DNA from: Gari tellinella
Lineage: Eukaryota; Mollusca; Bivalvia; Cardiida; Psammobiidae
Length of the DNA: 64,000 bases
Assembly (NCBI GenBank): GCA_922989275.2
Contig: OV277857.1
Coordinates: forward strand, 9,936,001-10,000,000
Direction: 5' to 3'
In this document: one piece after another, positions 1-10,817 of the stretch
Position numbering within the stretch: position 1 is the first letter of the stretch
Layout of the letters: each line of letters opens with the position of its first letter
Notes under the pieces: generated by a model
Told to the model about the DNA's origin: nothing
The model's database searches: none
What the model saw: the letters and a program-made list of their open reading frames with translations, nothing else
Program-made: the position numbers and the translations under genes

Positions 1-293
1 GACGTTTCTACATGAATTAGGTAAAGGGTAAGGATGAATTCTTGATTCGTATATGTATTCCCACAAGAACACAATGGTAAAAGCAAATTCAACATCAAAG
101 GAGAATGCGGTTGGTAGATCTATGTAAAACACGCAACAGGGTTTTCAATACGTCACAGTAGTGTCCCGTTATTGCTACAACATAAGTCCAATGTGTATAA
201 CCTATTCCCATATACAAGTAGCTTATTCTTAACTTTTAAGAAGTTAGAACAGATGGTTACTAAATATAGGTTGAAAGTAAAGCAGAATGCTCC

Positions 294-505
294 TTAACCC
301 TTTACCTCATAGTCTGTTTCTAGTTTTGAAGACAGGTGAACACTTAAAGCAGGTTGAAAGTAAAGCAGAATGTGCCTTAATCTGCTAGGCTATATAAAAT
401 ATTTGTAATGGTAATTGTTCATGAGGGTATAAACTGGAACTATTTTCTTCAGCGGAGGAATAAATTAAATACGCTAAAAGTCGCTTCTATGGGGGAAAGG
501 GTTAA
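294..505 (+). mobile_element. PAL-D element, right palindrome arm deleted
   Basis: It starts TTAACCCTTTACCTCATAG and ends GGGAAAGGGTTAA, the TTAA-bounded ends of the PAL-D family. The left arm (TTAAAGCAGGTTGAAAGTAA) is present, but after GTGCCTTAA the sequence jumps to the right flank, so the right arm is missing. The bases just upstream (about 270-293) are a left arm of another PAL-D, so this copy probably sits in an older one. Confidence 0.7.
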
Positions 506-812
506 GAACACCCAATGGGAGACAAAGAGAGTGTGTACTGTTCGGAGGATGTTGCTATGGGGAGTGAAATTGACTTATATTTGCAAACAGCTTGAATCCA
601 GATCGGACGCTGCGGATTCAAGCATTTGACACTCGTCATTATATTTCTTCTGTTAAAATGTCGACTGGTATGTAACTTTGAGAAAAACGAGCAGATGACA
701 ATTTTAAGAAGATGATATTGCAACAGTTATTTTTAAGCGTGACACTTGAATGTCTTGTTTTGGGAACAGCGACAAATATTGTTGTTAGGAGGGGGTCGTT
801 GGTTGGAGGGAG
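506..812 (+). mobile_element. PAL-G element, degenerate
   Basis: It carries the PAL-G flanks (CACCCAATGGGAGACAAAGA, later GGAGGGGGTCGTTGG) and a shortened central palindrome GCAAACAGCTTGAATCCAGATC...GGATTCAAGC near 578-630. No coding capacity. Confidence 0.55.
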
Positions 813-1046
813 AATTGTAGTCTAATCCACTATGTACTATTCAGGTTGTTTTGGGAGTTCACGTATTATAATGCAATGTTACTACAAAAAATGCAAAAAC
901 CTGATCATAGGGTCCTGTAGGAACCCTCTTATTGGGGTCTATAATGTTTGCATAAAACATGTGTATACTCCTTGTAAAGGGTGCGTATTTGCATCACAAG
1001 GGTATTGTTTTATTCGTTAGTTTGAGATATCGCGGTGTGACTGACT

Positions 1047-1287
1047 GGGGCCCGTTTTACTAAACAACTTACGCAAAACTTTTGTGTAAGTCAAAATCGT
1101 TTAACTCTTATTTTTCGACCATAAACGTTTGCAAACAGCAAATAGCCAGATCAGAGGACGCGCTAAAAGCGCGTCCTCTGATCTGGCTATTTGCTGTTTG
1201 TAGCAAGTGATAATAAAAAATATAAACTAAAATTTAAAATTTTGACACGCAAAAATTTTGCGTAAGTAGTTTAGTAAAACGGGCCCC
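1047..1287. mobile_element. PAL-H element: 241 bp inverted-repeat element with a perfect central palindrome
   Basis: Terminal inverted repeats are GGGGCCCGTTTTACTAAAC and its complement, followed by a second match (ACTTACGCAAAA / TTTTGCGTAAGT). Positions 1132-1200 form a 69 bp palindrome that is perfect by eye, starting CAAACAGCAAATAGCCAGATC. It is the only copy of this terminal type seen in the window. No clear target duplication. Confidence 0.75.
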
Positions 1288-1342
1288 AGGTTTCAAGTGA
1301 CTGTTTGTAATTCGTCGACATTTCTTCCGTCAAAATGTCTTA

Positions 1343-1546
1343 CCCCTTCCCCGCATTGAAGCGCCTTTTTAGCTTTTGTTATCCTCCATCGAAATATAGT
1401 TTCAATTTATACAGTCATGAAAATGTACCATAAGAAATATTTTAGCCTTTCGCTTTTGGCGCATTCTGCTTTACTTTCAACATTGTTTTAATTGTCACAT
1501 GTCTTCAAATCTAGAAACAGGCTTTTGGGTAGTGGGTAAAATCTAA
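1343..1546 (-). mobile_element. PAL-D element, degenerate
   Basis: It shows the PAL-D right flank (CCTCCATCGAAATATAGTTTC, ACAGTCATGAAAATGTACCA), one palindrome arm (GGCGCATTCTGCTTTACTTTC) and CTAGAAACAGGC. The TTAA ends have decayed. From 1547 to about 2250 I see no gene or repeat I can name. Confidence 0.5.
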
Positions 1547-2255
1547 TTTTGAAAACATTCCGTACGCAACAATACAAATGCAAACCAAGTTATGACAGGC
1601 GAGACTCTCAAAGCAGACGATACGTTTTGGCGTTGAAAGAATATAATTGATGCTGCAACGATGGACCAGAGTCTTGTAAAAGCTACCAGATTTCAGAGCG
1701 CGAATTACCAATGGTGCTTTATGGGCAATATTCCAAATATTTTCTATCGCCCTAGTATAGGTTTTGGGGGAAATTAATCGTAGTCTTTGATACGTCTTGC
1801 CATCATATCAAATATATTGATTGGCTTTACACTTTCTGCAGGAATGTGGTTGATATATACAGAAATAAATGATATTTGAATGACGGATGGAGCAAGTATC
1901 AGTCAAAATTAATTGTAATAAAGATACACATAGCCAAGTCCGTATTCAACAACCAATCAATGAACATCTCAGAGACTCATCTGATTATGCTCGGCATCTA
2001 TAGTTGCGGGTTACATGTAAACATGTAGTGGTTGTTCTGTCCGCCCGCCCGTGCGTTCTTCTGAGGTTAACCAAATGTTACCGTTTCTTCTAGCAACACT
2101 ACTTCTTACAAAAATGTCAGGATACTTATACAGCTGTTCTCTTTGGTCATTCCCAATCCACCCATAAAACCCAACCTTGAATTAGCATTGACCATGACAT
2201 AATTTGGAGTAAATCTTCTCGACAACTAAAGTAAAGCTAAATGGTTTATGAAAGA

Positions 2256-2400
2256 CAAGTGGCAGCATAAAACAAGGTGAAAGTGAAACAGAAAGCTTTT
2301 TGTTTCACTTTCACCTTGCTTTAAGCAGTTGCCTGCCTTAAACACAAAATTAATACCTTAAAGTAAGCTCCTTTAGGAGCTTTATGTTTCACTCTCGGCT
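2256..2400. repeat. PAL-E type hairpins
   Basis: A palindrome around 2268-2322 has arms AACAAGGTGAAAGTGAAACA and the complement, closed by AAGCTTTTT. A second partial one (CTCCTTTAGGAGCTTTATG) follows at 2368. Both match the PAL-E core, but the TA-flanked ends are not clear here. Confidence 0.5.
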
Positions 2401-2540
2401 TGTTTTAAGCAGCCACCTACATTACAAACAAAATAATTGCAATTATCTAGTGGTCGTTATGCAGAGCTGTTACTTTATGCAGACTATATTGGCAAGGATG
2501 CCAACGGGGGCATACGCATTTATTGAACGCAGTCTTGATA

Positions 2541-2789
2541 CAGTGGAGAATCTGTTATTCTTTCCCGTTTAAACGCAAACGTACGCAAACGCATAGCACT
2601 ATTAAAACGTAGAAAAGAACAACTTTTGGACAATTCTAATACTTCATTTTTATCTTGGTGGCAAACAGTTTGGAGCCAGATCAGACGCCGGGTTACCCGG
2701 CGTCTGATGTGGCTCCAAACTGTTTGTAATTGAAATAATAGTTTTAGCGTTAACGCGTTTATTGGGAAAGAATAACACATTCTCTACTG
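2541..2789 (-). mobile_element. PAL-A element, TA-flanked
   Basis: Inverted ends CAGTGGAGAATCTG / ATTCTCTACTG are flanked by TA on both sides, as expected for a Tc1/mariner-type non-autonomous element. The centre is the palindrome CAAACAGTTTGGAGCCAGATC...CTCCAAACTGTTTG around CCGGGTTACCCGG. Its arms differ from other PAL-A copies at GATGTGGC. Confidence 0.85.
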
Positions 2790-2935
2790 TACAGATTCAA
2801 CTCCTTCATCGTCAACTATTATCGTCTGCCTAAACACTTTCACTATCACAATATCGTTTGCTTGGAAACATTTATGCTTGGATATTGCTGTGAACTCTCC
2901 ATATGTGCTTGCTGGAAGATTCCATTATTGATATA

Positions 2936-3161
2936 CAGTGGAGAATGTGTTATTCTTTCCCAATAAACGCGTTTACGCTAAAACTATTATTTGCAGTGCA
3001 AACAGTTTGGAGCCAGATCAGACGCCGGGTAACCCGGCGTCTGATCAGGCTCCAAACTGTTTGCCACCAAGATAGACATGAAATATGAGAATTGTCCAAA
3101 AGTTGTTCTTTTCTACGTGTTAGTGCTTTGCGTTTGGGAAAGAATAACAGATTCTCCACTG
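2936..3161 (+). mobile_element. PAL-A element, TA-flanked, internally shortened
   Basis: Ends CAGTGGAGAATGTG / ATTCTCCACTG with TA flanks, and the central palindrome at about 2999-3063. The GCGTACGTTTGCGTTTAAAC stretch before the right end is largely missing compared with other copies. Confidence 0.85.
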
Positions 3162-3243
3162 TATACAAGGCTGGTCTAAGGACACGGCAATGTTTTTCAA
3201 AAGAAATAGAAAACAGATAGAAATTCATGTATTGGAATGAGTG

Positions 3244-3310
3244 TCAAACAGTTTGGATCCTGACCAGACGCCACGTCACGCGGCGTCTGATCAGGATCAA
3301 AACTGTTTGA
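3244..3310. repeat. PAL-B palindrome
   Basis: A 67 bp near-palindrome: TCAAACAGTTTGGATCCTGA, centre CCACGTCACGCGG, closing GGATCAAAACTGTTTGA. It resembles the PAL-A core but has GGATCC where PAL-A has GGAGCC. Confidence 0.75.
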
Positions 3311-3454
3311 AAACAACTATTGTACTCTAAGTAGGCAGTTGAAAGGGTTAACGCCAGTCTCGCTGAATTTTATACCAGTCTTCCTGAATCCTAGTAATTA
3401 AAATCGTTCAACAATTAGAAACACTTATCTTTCTTTGCTTTATTGCCTAAGTTA

Positions 3455-3700
3455 GAGTAGAGAATGTGTTATTCGTTCCCAATAAACGCGTTTACGCCAA
3501 AACTATTATTTCAATTACAAACAGTTTGGAGCCAGATCAGACGCCGGGTAACCCGGCGTCTGATCAGGCTCCAAACTGTTTGCCACCAAGATAAAAATGA
3601 ATTATTAGAATTGTCCAAAAGTTGTTCTTTTCTACGTTTTAGCGCTTCGCGTTTGCGTACGTTTGCGTTTAAACGGGAAATAATAACAGATTCTCCACTG
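3455..3700 (+). mobile_element. PAL-A element
   Basis: The left end is mutated (GAGTAGAGAATG) and the right end is intact (ATTCTCCACTG). The central palindrome lies at about 3517-3583. It carries an A:A mismatch next to GATC (CCAGATC versus GATCAGG), as in most copies. Confidence 0.85.
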
Positions 3701-3883
3701 TACTAGCGTCTCAAATTTAAAATGGACAAATCAAGTTTTTAATTTTGCCTAGTCCAATTTCACATTTGGAAGGTTGATTTTAACAATATAAAAGTCAAAA
3801 TAGCAAACATTGCAGACCTTTATTAGAGTGCTTTGTTAGTGTTCGCTTAACTCTTTCACTGCCAAGTTTTATCGTCTGCTTTA

Positions 3884-4078
3884 ACCCTATTACCGCCAAA
3901 ATAGCGTCTGCATTGGTAGTGTCGTCTGAAATATTTTTAAGTTAGCTTTAGGGCTGTTTTGACTGAAGAAATGTCAACACGAGTGTCAAACAGTTTGGAT
4001 CCTGATCAGACATCGCGTCCAAGGTGTTTGCAAAGTCGCCTTTTGGCGCCGTTGGCAGTGACTATAGAAAGAGTTACA
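3884..4078 (+). mobile_element. PAL-B element with only one palindrome arm
   Basis: TTAACCCTATTACCGCCAA start, the typical PAL-B phrase TCGTCTG, a left arm GTCAAACAGTTTGGATCCTG, then a deletion straight into the right flank (GGTGTTTGCAAA). Confidence 0.5.
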
Positions 4079-4144
4079 TACTTTTATCTGTCTTTGGCTG
4101 TTTCAAGTACCGATATTTTGTTTATATGTATGCATGCCATTATA

Positions 4145-4390
4145 CAGTGGATAATGTGTTATTCTTTCCCAATAAACGCGTTTACGCTAAAACTATTATT
4201 TGCAGTGCAAACAGTTTGGAGCCAGATCAGACGCCGGGTAACCCGGCGTCTGATCAGGCTCCAAACTGTTTGCCACCAAGATAAACATGAAATATCAGAA
4301 TTGTCCAAAAGTTGTTCTTTTCTACGTTTTAGCGCTTTGCGTTTGCGTACGTTTGCGTTTAAACGGGAAAGAATAACAGATTCTCCACTG
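4145..4390 (+). mobile_element. PAL-A element, TA-flanked
   Basis: Full-length 246 bp copy. Ends CAGTGGATAATG / ATTCTCCACTG sit between TA dinucleotides. The central palindrome is at 4207-4273. Confidence 0.9.
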
Positions 4391-4694
4391 TAGGATGATA
4401 CGGGATATTTAAAGTCTTGCTATCTGTGTCTATCATCTTTATTACTGTTGCATTATTAAGTTACGTTATCCCATGGGGTTACATTAATAATGTTATACCA
4501 GATAAATTATAGTCGATTGTTAACCAGGTCGAGATACTATATAAATATATAACATTGAAATATTGCATATTGTGAAACGCCAGGAAGGAAATTTCTGTGA
4601 ATGCGAGATGGGAGATTTCCCTTGATGTTTCCGTGGTTTTTTTTTAACGCACATTCTTCTTATTTTAATGAATGTTAAACACTTTTCCTTGTAT

Positions 4695-5050
4695 GTGCTC
4701 CTTCTCTAAAACAACACCCAAATGGAAGACAAAGATTGTGTGTGTTGTTCGGAGGGAGTTGTTTAAGGAGAAATTGTCTTACATTTGCAAACAACTTGAA
4801 TGCAGATCAGACGCCGCGTAACACGACGTCTGATCTGGATTCAAGCTGTTTGTCACTCGTCATGGTGTTGTTTTTTCTGTCAAAATGTCCATTATGTGAC
4901 TTTGAGAAAAACAGCAGACGACTGTTTTAAGCAGACAATATTGCAGCCATGAAAAGGTTTGGAACAATTGTCTCGATTAGGAAAAAGTGGCAAATGTTGT
5001 TGTAAGGAGGGAATCGTTGTTCATAGAGCCGTTGTTAGGAGGGAGCACTA
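4695..5050 (+). mobile_element. PAL-G element
   Basis: Left part GCTCCTTCTCTAAAACAACA, right part GGAGGGAGCACTACA. The palindrome at about 4787-4853 has arms GCAAACAACTTGAATGCAGA and GGATTCAAGCTGTTTGT round GACGCCGCGTAACACGACGTC. Confidence 0.7.
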
Positions 5051-5208
5051 CATATAATGCATTCGCCATTCATACTTGTCGCCTGGAACTTGTAAATATT
5101 TAATGAAAAAAATACAAATTTCTAAAGACAGGGTGCACCATTTTGTAGGTCGAAAGTAAAGAACAGCCCCCCCTCCCCCCTTTTTTTCCCAACCCCCACC
5201 CGCACCCT

Positions 5209-5440
5209 TTACAACGGGCATCCAAACGACAATTTCCTCAATACAACAATGCTTGCCGCTGAACATTCCCAAAACAAGACAGTTATGTCTAACAAGTTCA
5301 CTGCTGCAATGTCGTCTGCTTAATATTGTCGTTTGCTGGGTTTTTTTCTCAAAGTAACGTTTTAGACATTTTGACAGAAGAAAAATACAGACGAGTGACA
5401 AACAGTTTGAACAAGATCAGACGCAAAAATAGTTGCAGAA
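5209..5440 (-). mobile_element. PAL-G fragment
   Basis: ACCCTTTACAACGGGCATCC and CAATGTCGTCTGCTTAATATTG match one PAL-G flank, ending in one palindrome arm (GACAAACAGTTTGAACAAGATC). The other half is missing. Confidence 0.5.
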
Positions 5441-5482
5441 GACAAATGTAAAGCAGGCGATATTGTTGCAGGCGAAAAGGTA

Positions 5483-5695
5483 ACCCTTTCACCGCCGGAA
5501 AAGCATAAGGTCGACTTTGCAAACAGTTTAGATCCTGATCAGACGCCACATAACGCGACGTCTGATCAGAATCCAAACTGTTTGACACTCGGTTGACATT
5601 TCTTAAGTCATATTGCATTAAATATATTTTTTAAAGTTCTTGCAGACAACAATAGTGAAGCAGACGACTATTATAATTATAGCAGTGAAGGGGTA
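5483..5695 (-). mobile_element. PAL-B element
   Basis: Starts TAACCCTTTCACCGCC, ends CAGTGAAGGGGTAAAA. The palindrome at 5519-5584 has arms GCAAACAGTTTAGATCCTGA and ATCCAAACTGTTTG. It lies about 190 bp upstream of the exchanger exon at 5881. Confidence 0.7.
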
Positions 5696-5880
5696 AAAGC
5701 CTCACGATAAATTTGGCAAGGAAACTGTTAATGGCCTTTTCTCATCAATGAGCTGTCACTGAACAAACATGTTGTATCACATTTATCTCATGACCTCTCA
5801 TGTGATAAGGTTGCTTCGTTGTGCAATATAATGGCATTTGCATACATTGTTTTATTTAACGTTGTTTTATTTCTCTGCAG

Positions 5881-5993
5881 GAATGGGTGACATGGCCGTG
5901 TCCAATTGCGTGGGCAGTAACATATTCGATATACTTCTAGGCTTATCCTTTCCATGGTTCTTAAAAACGGCCATAGTGGATGCAGGATCAACC
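5881..5993 (+). CDS. K+-dependent Na+/Ca2+ exchanger (SLC24/NCKX family), third-last exon
   Basis: This exon encodes the alpha-2 repeat region of an SLC24-type exchanger, a plasma-membrane carrier that moves Ca2+ (with K+) against Na+. The reading starts with a split Gly codon (first base in the previous exon, upstream of this window), then [20 protein letters not shown] and [41 protein letters not shown] is the family signature; the acidic Asp of GD and the Asn-Asp of GSNIFD are ion-binding positions in the family. A polypyrimidine tract ends TTTCTCTGCAG at 5880, and the donor GTAAGT follows 5993. The exon is 113 nt and ends in phase 0, matching the next exon at 10466. I saw no earlier exon in 1-5880. 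Which SLC24 paralogue it is cannot be decided from this segment. Confidence 0.92.
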
Positions 5994-6094
5994 GTAAGTA
6001 GAAAAAACCTACCCGCCCCTATCCCAAAGAAAAACAGATAAATAAATAAAATCTAAAAGATACAGTGACCCAATTGAAACATATTCTAAATTAA

Positions 6095-6319
6095 CCTTTC
6101 AAATAAACGATGTTATCTGCTGTTTTTTCTTACATAATGGACATAATGACGGGTGACAAACAGTTTGAATCCACATCAGACGCTGCGTTACGCGGCTTCT
6201 GATCTGGATTCAAGTTGTTTGCAAATGTAAACCAATTTCTCTCCCTATAACAAATCCCTCCGAACTACACACACTCGTTGTCTCCCATTGGGTGTCCTTG
6301 TATAGAGAGGGAGCACTTT
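6095..6319 (-). mobile_element. PAL-G element, left end missing
   Basis: The palindrome at about 6157-6222 (CAAACAGTTTGAATCCACATC ... GGATTCAAGTTGTTTGC) is followed by the PAL-G right side (CTCCCTATAACAAATCCCTC, GTAGAGAGGGAGCAC in variant form) within the exchanger intron. Confidence 0.65.
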
Positions 6320-7150
6320 ACATTACCATGGGGGACAGAAAAGACTGTATTACGCGATCACTTTAAAACCGAACCTGGTTGTCTTTAATAAAGGTGAGAA
6401 TTGAATACCTGGCAAATGTTACACAGAAAGTCCCCAAAGGAACTTTCGGCATAACCTTGATTATGTATTTAACAGTAATGACATGCATTTAGCAGTAATC
6501 AGTTTGTTGTCATACTCATGGCTTATATAAAAGCTGCTCAGTACAAATAGATTGAATTGGAAACTCATATCGTCGCTTCTTTACTGATAAGTTTTCTAAG
6601 ACCTTAACCATATATACAAAGTAGATAGAAGCACTTTGTTTGATATTTAGTGTTCGATTTGGATATACATTGCTTACTTCCAAATGTTGCTCAATTTGTA
6701 ACAAAGACCTGATAGCTAACACATAATAGTATAATACTGTGCCTCTTATATACATTGTACGAAGCTGACGTTTATTCTTTGGTGAAGTGTTTGCTTTTAA
6801 CTTCTCTTTTCCAAATCATAATATATGATTGATTCATATCTTCTGGTAAAAATAATTTCTAAACAGCATTTATTTCCTTTGCCCCAAACGCGTTTAATGT
6901 TTTGTATAAGAAATGTTGGTGTTTTTGTTCTGAAAATTGATATTGGATAGAAAACATCTATAACTTTTACTGTAAAACTTCCCCGACGGTTATATGAAAT
7001 ATTCGCATTATTTAAAAGTCTGCGTCAACGGCGTATAATCAAATGTACTACATTTTCGTTCAAACCATAAACTAATTTTATAGTATCCTTGTAGACCTAT
7101 ATATTTCAAGTATTTTTCAGTTGTAACTCCGCTTGCTAAACCCTTTCATG
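6320..7150. other. Intron sequence, nothing recognised
   Basis: AT-rich sequence between mobile elements inside the exchanger intron. I see no exon signal with matching phase, no repeat and no RNA gene. Confidence 0.5.
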
Positions 7151-7171
7151 GTCAAATTTACAATGAGCTTT

Positions 7172-7370
7172 TTACCCCTTCACCGCCATGTTGTCGTCTG
7201 CTTCAATATTGTTGTCTGCAATATCGTTAAAAACTTAGATTTAAGGTAGTATACCTGGCGTAATTTCAAAACAAGATACATACTATTTTGATCCTGATGC
7301 GGCGTCTGATCAGGGTCAAAACTGTTTGCAAATGCGCCTTATGACGTCATTGAGAGTGAACGGGTTAAGA
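7172..7370 (+). mobile_element. PAL-B element with collapsed palindrome
   Basis: Starts TTACCCCTTCACCGCCATG with TCGTCTGCTTCAATATTG and ends GAACGGGTTAA. The left arm is cut to ATTTTGATCCTGATG and the right arm is complete (GGCGTCTGATCAGGGTCAAA). Confidence 0.65.
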
Positions 7371-7529
7371 TTAAGCAGCTGCAATCAGTATCGAAAATCT
7401 TTGAATGCAATCTAAGTATAAATGTTTGATCCGGATCTTAACAAGACGCGGCTCTTGTTCATGTTTGACTGAAAATTCCAATAATAAGGGTCCGGGGTTA
7501 TGGAACTGTCAGTCCGGACATACTGTCAA

Positions 7530-7765
7530 TTAACCCATTTATACATATTCTGTTTTAATTTTTTAAGACAGGTGACCACTTAAAGCAGGTTGAAAGTAAA
7601 GCAGAATGCGCCTTGTGGCGCATTCTGCTTTTCTTTCAACCTGCTGTATGCTACACTCTGCTAGGATATAAAAGATATTTCATAGATTGCATATTTAAGA
7701 CAGTTTAAATTGGGAAACTTTTCTTTTGTGGAGGAATACGTACATTAGCTAGGGAAATGGGTTAA
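7530..7765 (+). mobile_element. PAL-D element, TTAA-bounded
   Basis: TTAACCCATTTATACATA at the left, AGGGAAATGGGTTAA at the right. The palindrome at about 7584-7652 has arms TTAAAGCAGGTTGAAAGTAA and TTCTTTCAACCTGCTG, centre GCGCCTTGTGGCGC. From 7766 to 8302 nothing further was recognised. Confidence 0.8.
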
Positions 7766-8302
7766 ATCATTCTCACATTAAAGTACTACTATCTTAACCA
7801 TATACAAGTGCACTGGCTCTTGTAAAGAAATAATCAGATTCTCATTCAACCGATAAAGAAAGTCGAAGTTTCTTGATATGTTCCTTAGATTACAAAACAT
7901 TTTGAGTTTTATCAGCTTACTAATTCTAGACCTGTTGCTAAATCTAAGAATGTTTTGTAAATTTGGGAAAATACCTAAAAACTCTGATATTTTCAATTCT
8001 TATTTCACCCTTGTATCATTCTTCATATGTATTTCTAGCAAATAATTTATGTTCCACATTTAATAAGATCTTTGTGAGAGAAATCTAGTTGCTGCATGCC
8101 CCAATTGTTAATGTTTCATAAACTTGGACCCAGAGCTTGACTAACAAATGATAAATGAAACAGGGGCATTTGAAAAGTCCTGATAATTAAGCGGTAACTT
8201 TGCATTGGTCTGATTTTATAAAAGTGAACATTTTGTGAAAGATCAGCCTTTCAGCGATACATTCATTTTAAATTTGTAATTGTAAATTTAAGAATTTTGG
8301 TA

Positions 8303-8539
8303 CAGTGGAGAATCTGTTATTCTTTCCCGTTTAAACGCAAACGTACGCAAACGCAAAGCACTAAAACGTAGAAAAGAACAACTTTTGGACATTTCTTGTT
8401 TATCTTGGTGGCAAACAGTTTGGAGCCTGATCAGACGCCGGGTTACCCGGCGTCTGATCTGGCTCCAAACTGTTTGCACTGCAAATAATAGTTTTAGCGT
8501 AAACGCGTTTATTGGGAAAGAATAACAGATTCTCCACTG
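8303..8539 (-). mobile_element. PAL-A element, TA-flanked
   Basis: Ends CAGTGGAGAATCTG / ATTCTCCACTG between TA dinucleotides. The central palindrome is at about 8411-8477 with a T:T mismatch (CCTGATC versus GATCTGG), the reverse-orientation form of the A:A mismatch in other copies. Confidence 0.9.
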
Positions 8540-8682
8540 TATTTAAACAAGATATGGTTTTAGGTATTGACTGTAAATCCTCTTGAATACGCGAGGAAAT
8601 TACGTTGTATTGGAATCATGTATATTTCAGAGCGCGCTATTCAAGTATCGCTCAGGCTGATTGAAATAATTTTGAAACACGT

Positions 8683-8934
8683 TTAACCCTTTCCCCAATA
8701 GAAGCGCCTTTTAGCGGATGTAATTTATTCATCCGCTGAAGAAAGTAGTTCCAATTTAATCAGTAATGGATATGTAATATGGGGAATATTTTCTATATTA
8801 TAGCACATGATAGCTTAAAGCAGGCTGAAAGTAAAGCAGAATGCGCCCTAAGGCGCATTCTGCTTTACTTTCAACCTGCTTTAAGTAGTCACCTATCTTA
8901 AGTACTAGATAAAGGCTATCAGGTAAAGGGTTAA
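8683..8934 (-). mobile_element. PAL-D element, TTAA-bounded
   Basis: TTAACCCTTTCCCCAATAG to CAGGTAAAGGGTTAA. The palindrome at about 8815-8885 (GCTTAAAGCAGGCTGAAAGT ... CTTTCAACCTGCTTTAAG) has centre GCGCCCTAAGGCGC. Confidence 0.85.
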
Positions 8935-8989
8935 CAGCATTTTTGAATAACATTTAGTTATTTGACATAAACGTTTAGTAACTAGAGCT

Positions 8990-10075
8990 TGTTTTTGAGA
9001 AAAGCACATGTCTCCCCCCGGTACCCCGCCCCAGCACCCATAAAAGGAATAAATTCATCCCCTGGCAACCTCCACCCTGCCACCTATAAGAGGAATAACT
9101 TCATATGTCAAAATACTGACATTGTAAATTGTAAGCAATTTATTTTCTGATTAAAATTGTGTGTATACTTACTGTGTGACTTCTGTAATAATTGTTGCAG
9201 CCCATATGCCTATCTACATGACCATCCTCACATATAGCTGGTTCATATGTAAAAGTTTGAATGAAAACTCTTACATAGTATAGGAGGAGTTAGCTGCACA
9301 AGACTTTTTCGCTATATAATCTATATAAGGAAAAACTCCAAAGGGCCATAACTTCTGTCAACATTGTTGCAGCCAAAAATCCAAACCACATGACCATCCT
9401 CACATATAGCTGGAACATGTGTAAAAGTTTGAAGTAAATCCCTCAAATAATGTAGGAGGAGTTAGCTGCACAAGAATGTTTCGTTATACTCTATATAAGG
9501 AAAAACTACAAAGGGCCATAACTTCTGTTAAAATTGTTGCAGCCAAATTTCCAAACCACATGACCATCCTCACATATAGCTGGAACATGTGTAAAAGTTT
9601 GAAGTAAATCCCTCAAATAATGTAGGAGGAGTTAGCTGCACAAGAATGTTTCGTTATACTCTATATAAGGAAAAACTACAAAGGGCCATAACTTCTGTTA
9701 AAATGGTTGCAGCCAAATTTCCAAACCACATGACCATCCTCACATATAGCTGGAACATGTGTAAAAGTTTGAAGTAAATCCCTCAAATAATGTAGGAGGA
9801 GTTAGCTGCACAAGAATGTTTCGTTATACTCTATATAAGGAAAAACTACAAAGGGCCATAACTTCTGTTAAAATTGTTGCAGCCAAAATTCCAAACCACA
9901 TGAACATCCTCACATATTGATATAGCTGGTTCATTTGTCAAAGTTTGAAGTAAATCCCTCAAATAAAGTGTAGGAGGAGTTAGCTGCACAAGAATTTTAA
10001 CAGACAGACGGACGGACAGACAGAAAGAACAACACCAATATGTCTCCCTCCCCTAAAGGGGGTAGACATAATTAT
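8990..10075 (+). mobile_element. Pearl-like element with a ~170 bp tandem core
   Basis: The core holds four to five copies of a ~170 bp unit; the phrase AGGAGGAGTTAGCTGCACAA recurs at about 9282, 9454, 9624, 9794 and 9972. Each unit includes GGGCCATAACTTCTG and CCACATGACCATCCTCACAT. The array closes with an ACGG/CAGA microsatellite (GACAGACGGACGGACAGAC) and a tail CTCCCTCCCCTAAAGGGGG. A tandem core plus tetranucleotide tract plus unique flanks is the layout of bivalve 'pearl' elements, thought to be non-autonomous Helitron-like elements. The middle two copies are nearly identical, suggesting recent expansion or homogenisation. It lies in the exchanger intron. Confidence 0.75.
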
Positions 10076-10465
10076 TGAATAACAGCAATATATATTTAAC
10101 CCAACTAGAAAACCAATTAACCACAAATACCCCCTACATAAATCTAGACATTAAATATCTATCAGCTGCTCTTAACAAGTTAAGTTTTCTAGATTTGAAT
10201 AAATATTTTCATTCGTCGGTCGTTATAAATGTACTTTAAGTAAATTTTGGGTTTGGCAGCAAAATATTTTATTCGACCAATGTTTTTAGAAAGTAGGTGG
10301 GGTAACGGGATACCCTTTTATATGTCATAAAAAGGTCAACAATCCATGTTACTATAGTTAAAATTGGTTAATTTAATGTGTACCCAAGGCATGGATGGAT
10401 CGGACGTAAATACTTCTTAGCGACAACAATATGTTAATTTGTGTTATTTCCTTTTGTTTTTTCAG
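10076..10465. other. Intron sequence, nothing recognised
   Basis: No gene or repeat seen. The last 25 bases (TTTCCTTTTGTTTTTTCAG) are a strong polypyrimidine tract and acceptor for the exon at 10466. Confidence 0.5.
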
Positions 10466-10531
10466 GCCCATATAAACAGCAATGGAATGGTGTTCAATAT
10501 ATTGCTGCTTTTTCTAACCGTCATCATCACG
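10466..10531 (+). CDS. SLC24/NCKX exchanger, second-last exon
   Basis: A 66 nt exon, phase 0 at both ends, reading AHINSNGMVFNILLLFLTVI and IT. It matches the family's stretch in which a short polar loop with an I-N-S-x-G motif leads into a hydrophobic membrane helix near the C terminus. The acceptor CAG ends at 10465 and the donor GTACGT starts at 10532. The exon is too short to stand out as an open frame, and other frames across it are read into the PAL-A element next door. Phase and order fit the exons at 5881 and 17151 with no gap in the family alignment. Confidence 0.88.
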
Positions 10532-10540
10532 GTACGTATA

Positions 10541-10786
10541 CAGTGGAGAATCTGTTATTCTTTCCCAATAAACGCGTTTACGCTAAAACTATTATTTGCA
10601 GTGCAAACAGTTTAGAGCCAGATCAGACGCCGGGTAACCCGGCGTCTGATCAGGCTCCAAACTGTTTGCCACCAAGATAAACATGAAATATCAGAATTGT
10701 CCAAAAGTTGTTCTTTTCTACGTTTTAGTGCTTTGCGTTTGCGTACGTTTGCGTTTAAACGGGAAAGAATAACAGATTCTCCACTG
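10541..10786 (+). mobile_element. PAL-A element inserted next to a splice donor
   Basis: Full-length PAL-A with TA at 10539-10540 and after 10786. The left end begins only nine bases into the intron, so the donor GTACGTATA reads straight into CAGTGGAG. The central palindrome is at about 10604-10671. Confidence 0.9.
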
Positions 10787-10817
10787 TAAAACAAGAGAAC
10801 TCACGTGACTCTGTATT

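Noticed and set aside
2520..2780. Many 60-140 codon frames reading RRRVTRRLI and KRERITDSPLY
   Set aside because: They are the PAL-A element read through its palindrome; the same peptide appears at every PAL-A copy and on both strands.
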